From: Coriobacteriaceae bacterium EMTCatB1
Lineage (GTDB): Bacteria; Actinomycetota; Coriobacteriia; Anaerosomatales; Anaerosomataceae
Reading direction: 5' to 3'
Assembly (NCBI GenBank): GCA_001950395.1
Contig: BDLO01000001.1
Span: forward strand, 62,001-126,000
DNA: 64,000 nucleotides
Shown: in pieces, positions 60,024 to 64,000 of the stretch
How the letters are laid out: every line of letters starts with the position of its first letter
Numbering within the stretch: position 1 is the first letter of the stretch
Position numbers and translations under genes: made by a program
The notes under the pieces: generated by a model
Told to the model about the DNA's origin: nothing
Databases searched by the model: none
Seen by the model: only the letters and a program-made list of their open reading frames with translations

Positions 60024-61363
60024 GCGTCTGTGCTCCCGATGCGCTGCTGCTGCACGAACGCCCCGATGACGTCGTCGAGCGTCGGTGACGACGCGTCGAC
60101 CACCTCGTAGGTGGCGCGCACGGCCGGATGTGGGATGTCGATGAGCCGCGCCAGGTCGATCGGGGTCGCGACGACGACGACGTCGCACTCCGTCGAGCGG
60201 ATCGTCGCCTCAAGCTCCGCGAGCTGCTGCTTCGAGTAGCCCATGGCAGGCAGCACCTCGGTGAGGTGGGGGTACTGCGCGAAGGTCGCGGCGATCGACC
60301 CGACGGCGTACGGCCGCGGGTCGACGAGCGCGGCCGCTCCTGCCGCGCGTGCCGCGAGCGCTCCCGCGCCGTACGGCATCCCGCCGTGCGTGACGGTCGG
60401 GCCGTCCTCGATCACCAGGACGCGCCTGCCGTTCACGGCGTGCGGGTCGGCGAGCGTGATCTCAGACGCGGTCTCGATCACGATGGCGCTGTGGTTGAGC
60501 TTCGCCGCAGTCGCCCTGAGCTCGTCGATCACGGCCCTGTCGGCGGTGTTGACCTTGTTGACGACGAGCACGTCGGCGCGAAGCAGGTTCGCCTCGCCGG
60601 GGTGGTAGAGCCGCTCGTGGCCGGGGCGGTGCGGGTCCAGCGCGACGATCTCGAGGTCTGGCGCGAAGAACGGCATGTCGTTGTTGCCACCGTCCCAGAT
60701 GACGACGTCTGCCTCGCTCTCGGCCTGCCTCAAGATCGCCTCGTAGTCCACGCCCGCGTACACGACGATCCCGTCGCGGACCAGGTGCTCGTACTCCTCG
60801 CGCTCCTCGATCGTCACGCCGAATCGGTCGAGGTCCTCGACGGATGCGTAGCGCTCCACGCGCATCGCGAGCAGGTCGCGGTAGGGCATGGGGTGCCGTA
60901 CGTCGACGGCGCGGATGTCCCGCGAGCGCAGCGCACGGATGACGTACTTCGAGATCCCGCTCTTGCCGACGCCGGTGCGCACGGCGCATATCGAGATGAC
61001 CGGCTTGCTGGACTTGAGCATCGTGGGCGCGGAGCCCATCAACACGAAGTCGGCGCCCTCGGCGATCACGAGCGACGCCTTGTGCATGAGGTCGACGTGC
61101 GAGATGTCGCTGTAGGCGAACACGACGCGCTCGACTCGCTCTTCGCGGATGAGCCGAGCAAGGTCTGACTCAGGGACGATCGGGATGCCGTCTGGGTAGA
61201 GCGGGCCTGCGAGGTCGGGCGGGAAGACCCTCCCGTCGATGCCTGGGATCTGCGTCGCGGTGAACGCCACGACCTCCGTGCTCTCGTCGTCGCGGAACCT
61301 CGTCAGGAAGTCGTGGAAGTCGCGGCCTGCGGCGCCCATGATGGCCGTGCGCGTGCGCTTCAT
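60020..61363 (-). CDS. COG2403 predicted GTPase / cyclic 2,3-diphosphoglycerate synthetase-like protein
   Basis: MKRTRTAIMGAAGRDFHDFLTRFRDDESTEVVAFTATQIPGIDGRVFPPDLAGPLYPDGIPI...AVRTGVGKSGISKYVIRAL...VIWDGGNNDMPFF; 4-bp overlap with arcC. Confidence 0.87.
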   Translation of the reverse strand: MKRTRTAIMGAAGRDFHDFLTRFRDDESTEVVAFTATQIPGIDGRVFPPDLAGPLYPDGIPIVPESDLARLIREERVERVVFAYSDISHVDLMHKASLVIAEGADFVLMGSAPTMLKSSKPVISICAVRTGVGKSGISKYVIRALRSRDIRAVDVRHPMPYRDLLAMRVERYASVEDLDRFGVTIEEREEYEHLVRDGIVVYAGVDYEAILRQAESEADVVIWDGGNNDMPFFAPDLEIVALDPHRPGHERLYHPGEANLLRADVLVVNKVNTADRAVIDELRATAAKLNHSAIVIETASEITLADPHAVNGRRVLVIEDGPTVTHGGMPYGAGALAARAAGAAALVDPRPYAVGSIAATFAQYPHLTEVLPAMGYSKQQLAELEATIRSTECDVVVVATPIDLARLIDIPHPAVRATYEVVDASSPTLDDVIGAFVQQQRIGSTDA

Positions 61364-61464
61364 ACAACGCACCTCCGTTTGTATGCAGTCGCGTGCGGCG
61401 ACTGTGCTAGGGCCTACGCCCAGAGCATACCCCGATATGCGGTCTTGGTGCATCCGATTCAATG

Positions 61465-62049
61465 TCAGCCGTTCGGCTTCTGGGCGACGACGACGTCGTG
61501 GTAACGCAGCGCTGGCACTGCGCGCACGTCGACGAAGCCCGCGCGTACGAGGTCGGCGGCGATCTTCTCGGCGCCGGCCCTGTGCTCCACCGGCGGGCCC
61601 TTCGGCGTCGGCTCGCGCTTCCAGTCGACGATGCCGATCGTCCCGCCTGGCCTCAAGACCCTCATCGCCTCAGACAGCGCCGCATCGACGTCGTCGATCT
61701 CGTGGTGCAGGTTGATCATGTAGACGAGGTCGGCGAGGCCGTCCTCGAACGGGAGATCCTCTGCCCGCGCGTCCACGACCTCGATGCGGGCGCCTCCTGT
61801 CTCGCGCAGGTGCTCGCGCATCCAGCCAGTCATCGCGGGTTCGGCGTCGACCGCGTACACGACGCCCTCGGGACCCACGAGCGCCGCGAACTCGCGCGCG
61901 AACATGCCCGTCCCGGCGCCGACCTCGACGAGCGTTCGGGCGTCCTGAGCGCCGAACGCGTCCCACATGGCGCCGGGGTCGAGGTCCTGCAGGCGCGCGA
62001 CGTCGTTCAACGACGGAAGCTTCTTGGGGTCGAACCGGTGGGCAGCCAT
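61465..62049 (-). CDS. Class I SAM-dependent methyltransferase
   Basis: TLVEVGAGTGMFAREFAALVGPEGVVYAVDAEPAM...ADLVYMINLHHEIDDVDAALSEAMRVLRPGGTIGIVDW. Confidence 0.9.
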   Translation of the reverse strand: MAAHRFDPKKLPSLNDVARLQDLDPGAMWDAFGAQDARTLVEVGAGTGMFAREFAALVGPEGVVYAVDAEPAMTGWMREHLRETGGARIEVVDARAEDLPFEDGLADLVYMINLHHEIDDVDAALSEAMRVLRPGGTIGIVDWKREPTPKGPPVEHRAGAEKIAADLVRAGFVDVRAVPALRYHDVVVAQKPNG

Positions 62050-62174
62050 CGTCCTTCGTCTCCTTGCTTCACGGCACGGGCGTTTCCCGTTCATGCCGTC
62101 TTCATACGCGGTGGACAGAATCAGGTTTGCAAGGCCGCACGGGCCTTGGAAGACAGACACAGGAGGTGTCAGCA

Positions 62175-62729
62175 ATGAAGCATAGCAAGTCTCTCGCTCT
62201 GATCGCCGCTGGATTGGTGGCCGGCATCGTGCTCGGGAGCGTCGGTCTGGCGGCGGCAGCGCCGGCAAGCACGACGACTCCGGCGCCACAGACGACAGGG
62301 GTGCTTAGCGCGTGCATCGGCATGGGTCAGGCCATCCGAGGCGCAGGCGCCCGCCTGATCGACGTGCTCGCGGACCTCACCGGCCTGAGCACGACCGACA
62401 TCCAGGCCAAGCGCGCCGCCGGCGAGTCGATCGCGGACATCGCGAAGTCGGAAGGCGTCGACCCCGACGACGTCGTGGCGAAGGCGCTCGAGGCGCGCAA
62501 GGCGCTTCTGGACCAGAAGGTCGCCGACGGTACGATCACGCAAGAGCAGGCCGATGCCGCGTACGCGCAGATGCAGGAGCGTCTGACCGAGCGCGTCACC
62601 ACCACGGCGACCGGTCGTCCCTCGTGGGCCGGTCAGGGCCAGGGCCTCGGCGGTGGTCGCGGTGCCGGTCGCGGCGGCAACGGCGCTGGGTTCTGTGGCG
62701 GGTGCCAGGGCGTGAGCGCCGCTCAGTAG
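62175..62729 (+). CDS. Secreted hypothetical protein with DUF2680-like helices and Gly-rich tail
   Basis: Signal peptide ALIAAGLVAGIVLGSVGLAAAAPA; GLSTTDIQAKRAAGESIADIAKSEGVDPDDVVAKALEARKALLDQKVADGTITQEQADA. Confidence 0.75.
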   Translation: MKHSKSLALIAAGLVAGIVLGSVGLAAAAPASTTTPAPQTTGVLSACIGMGQAIRGAGARLIDVLADLTGLSTTDIQAKRAAGESIADIAKSEGVDPDDVVAKALEARKALLDQKVADGTITQEQADAAYAQMQERLTERVTTTATGRPSWAGQGQGLGGGRGAGRGGNGAGFCGGCQGVSAAQ

Positions 62730-62863
62730 CCGATCCCCTCTCTCCTCCCTCGCATCACGGGCGGTCGCTCACGCGGCCGCCCGTGGTGTGTCCGGAGCGA
62801 TTGCGTGCCACGCTCCCCGTGCATGTGGCATGATGTGCGGGGGGCGTCGGAAGGAAGGCAGCC

Positions 62864-63652
62864 ATGTCAGACGAAGCGCACTCGCTTGCAGTGCTCATCG
62901 ACTTCGAGAACCTCGCGCTCGGCTTCGAGCGCAGCGGGCAGGGCGGGCGCGGCAAGGGCTCCGCGCCGGCCCCGTTCGACATCAAAGCCGTGCTCGAGCG
63001 GCTGGTCGAGAAGGGCAAGCTGATCGTCAAGCGCGCGTACGCCGACTGGGGGCGGTTCTCGCAGTATCGGGAGGTCATGCACGACGCGGGGATCCAGATG
63101 ATGGAGATCCCGGAGCGCGGCATGACCGGCAAGAACTACGCGGACATCCAGCTCGCCGTCGACGCGCTCGACTTGTGCTACTCGAAGATGCACATCGACA
63201 CCTTCGTCATCGTCTCAGGCGACAGCGACTTCACGCCGCTCGTTTCCAAGCTCAAGGAGAACGGCAAGGCCGTCATCGGCTTGGGCATGAAGGACTCCAC
63301 GAGCGACCTGCTCGCTGCGAACTGCGACGAGTTCATCTACTACGAGGACATCGTGCGGGCGCCGAGCGGCCCGGCCGTCCCGCTCACGTCCATCCCGAAG
63401 GCCAAACGGCCGGCCATCAAGCTCCTCATAGAGGCAGTCGAGGCGCTGCAGCGCGAGAACAAGGACGTGATGTACTCCTCGATGGTGAAAGACACGATGA
63501 AGCGCAAGCAGCCGCAGTTCTCCGAGTCGTCGTACGGGTACCGCTCGTTCTCGGAGCTCCTGCAAGACGCAGAGACGATGGGCGTGATCACGCTTCGGAA
63601 GGATCAGCGCTCCGGCACGTGGGTCGTCGAGGGCTTCGCAAACGGGAAGTAG
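62864..63652 (+). CDS. NYN domain protein with C-terminal OST-HTH/LOTUS-like domain (LabA/DUF88 family)
   Basis: VLIDFENLALGF...YADWGRFSQYREVMHDAGIQMMEIPERGMTGKNYADIQLAVDAL...FVIVSGDSDFTPLVSKLKENGKAVIGLG; C-terminal winged-helix-like segment. Confidence 0.9.
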   Translation: MSDEAHSLAVLIDFENLALGFERSGQGGRGKGSAPAPFDIKAVLERLVEKGKLIVKRAYADWGRFSQYREVMHDAGIQMMEIPERGMTGKNYADIQLAVDALDLCYSKMHIDTFVIVSGDSDFTPLVSKLKENGKAVIGLGMKDSTSDLLAANCDEFIYYEDIVRAPSGPAVPLTSIPKAKRPAIKLLIEAVEALQRENKDVMYSSMVKDTMKRKQPQFSESSYGYRSFSELLQDAETMGVITLRKDQRSGTWVVEGFANGK

Positions 63653-63656
63653 CGTC

Positions 63657-64000
63657 GTGCGCATCGCAGTCGTCACAGACACCTACGTCCCGGAAGTCAA
63701 CGGCGTCGTCACCGCCATAGCTACGCACACGCGGTTGCTCGCCGAGCTTGGTCACGAGATCCTCATCATCGCGCCTCGGTACGGCGACTACGTCGACGAG
63801 CCGCAGCCGGGTATCGCCGTCGAGCGCTATCCGGCGTTCAGCTTCGTGACGAACAAGGCGACGCGGGTGGCGCTGCCTGCGATGACGTCGGTGATGCGCA
63901 CCATCAAGGCGTTCGGCCCGGATCTCGTGCACGTGCACACGCCGCTCTCCCTCGGAGTCGTGGGGCTTCTGTCCGCCAAGGCGCTCAAGCTGCCCATCGT
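63657..64000 (+). CDS. Glycosyltransferase family 4-like (truncated by window end)
   Basis: VRIAVVTDTYVPEVNGVVTAIATHTRLLAELGHEILIIAPRYGD...PDLVHVHTPLSLGVVGLLSAKAL. Confidence 0.88.
   Translation, partial: MRIAVVTDTYVPEVNGVVTAIATHTRLLAELGHEILIIAPRYGDYVDEPQPGIAVERYPAFSFVTNKATRVALPAMTSVMRTIKAFGPDLVHVHTPLSLGVVGLLSAKALKLPI

Overview
High-GC, gene-dense bacterial chromosome segment. Gene content suggests an anaerobic actinobacterium of the Coriobacteriia/Anaerosomatales type, but this is inference and no marker phylogeny was possible. I found no rRNA, tRNA, CRISPR, IS element or prophage. Recognisable blocks, in order: the end of a pst phosphate-uptake operon (pstS-C-A-B); an FMN glutamate-synthase-like protein divergent from glnA; thrC; apgM with a stand-alone LigD-type phosphoesterase; a cell-wall-binding-repeat surface protein; and a methionine operon headed by a T-box leader whose specifier reads AUG (HcyBio/DUF39, NIL-ferredoxin, membrane protein, short metH, metV-like, metF). 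These are followed by a TorD-like/MoaE-like pair; lpd-lipA; two active-type GGDEF proteins, one with a ferritin-like N-terminus; UPF0280/COG2122; DUF2469; ligA; a 2x[4Fe-4S] ferredoxin fused to a CPBP (CAAX/ABI-type) membrane protease; gatCAB; an orphan structured-RNA candidate with its own promoter and terminator; an XRE regulator divergent from a small Cys/His protein; a degenerate-GGDEF membrane protein leading into a 10-gene Mrp-type antiporter operon with four large proton-pump paralogues; an ABC exporter; pncB-pncA; tandem degV; a carbamate kinase/COG2403 GTPase pair; and a NYN/OST-HTH protein. Strongest leads: the ferredoxin-CPBP fusion, the ferritin-like-GGDEF fusion, the orphan RNA at about 37.24-37.43 kb, the Met T-box over the sulfide-dependent homocysteine operon, and the expanded Mrp complex.
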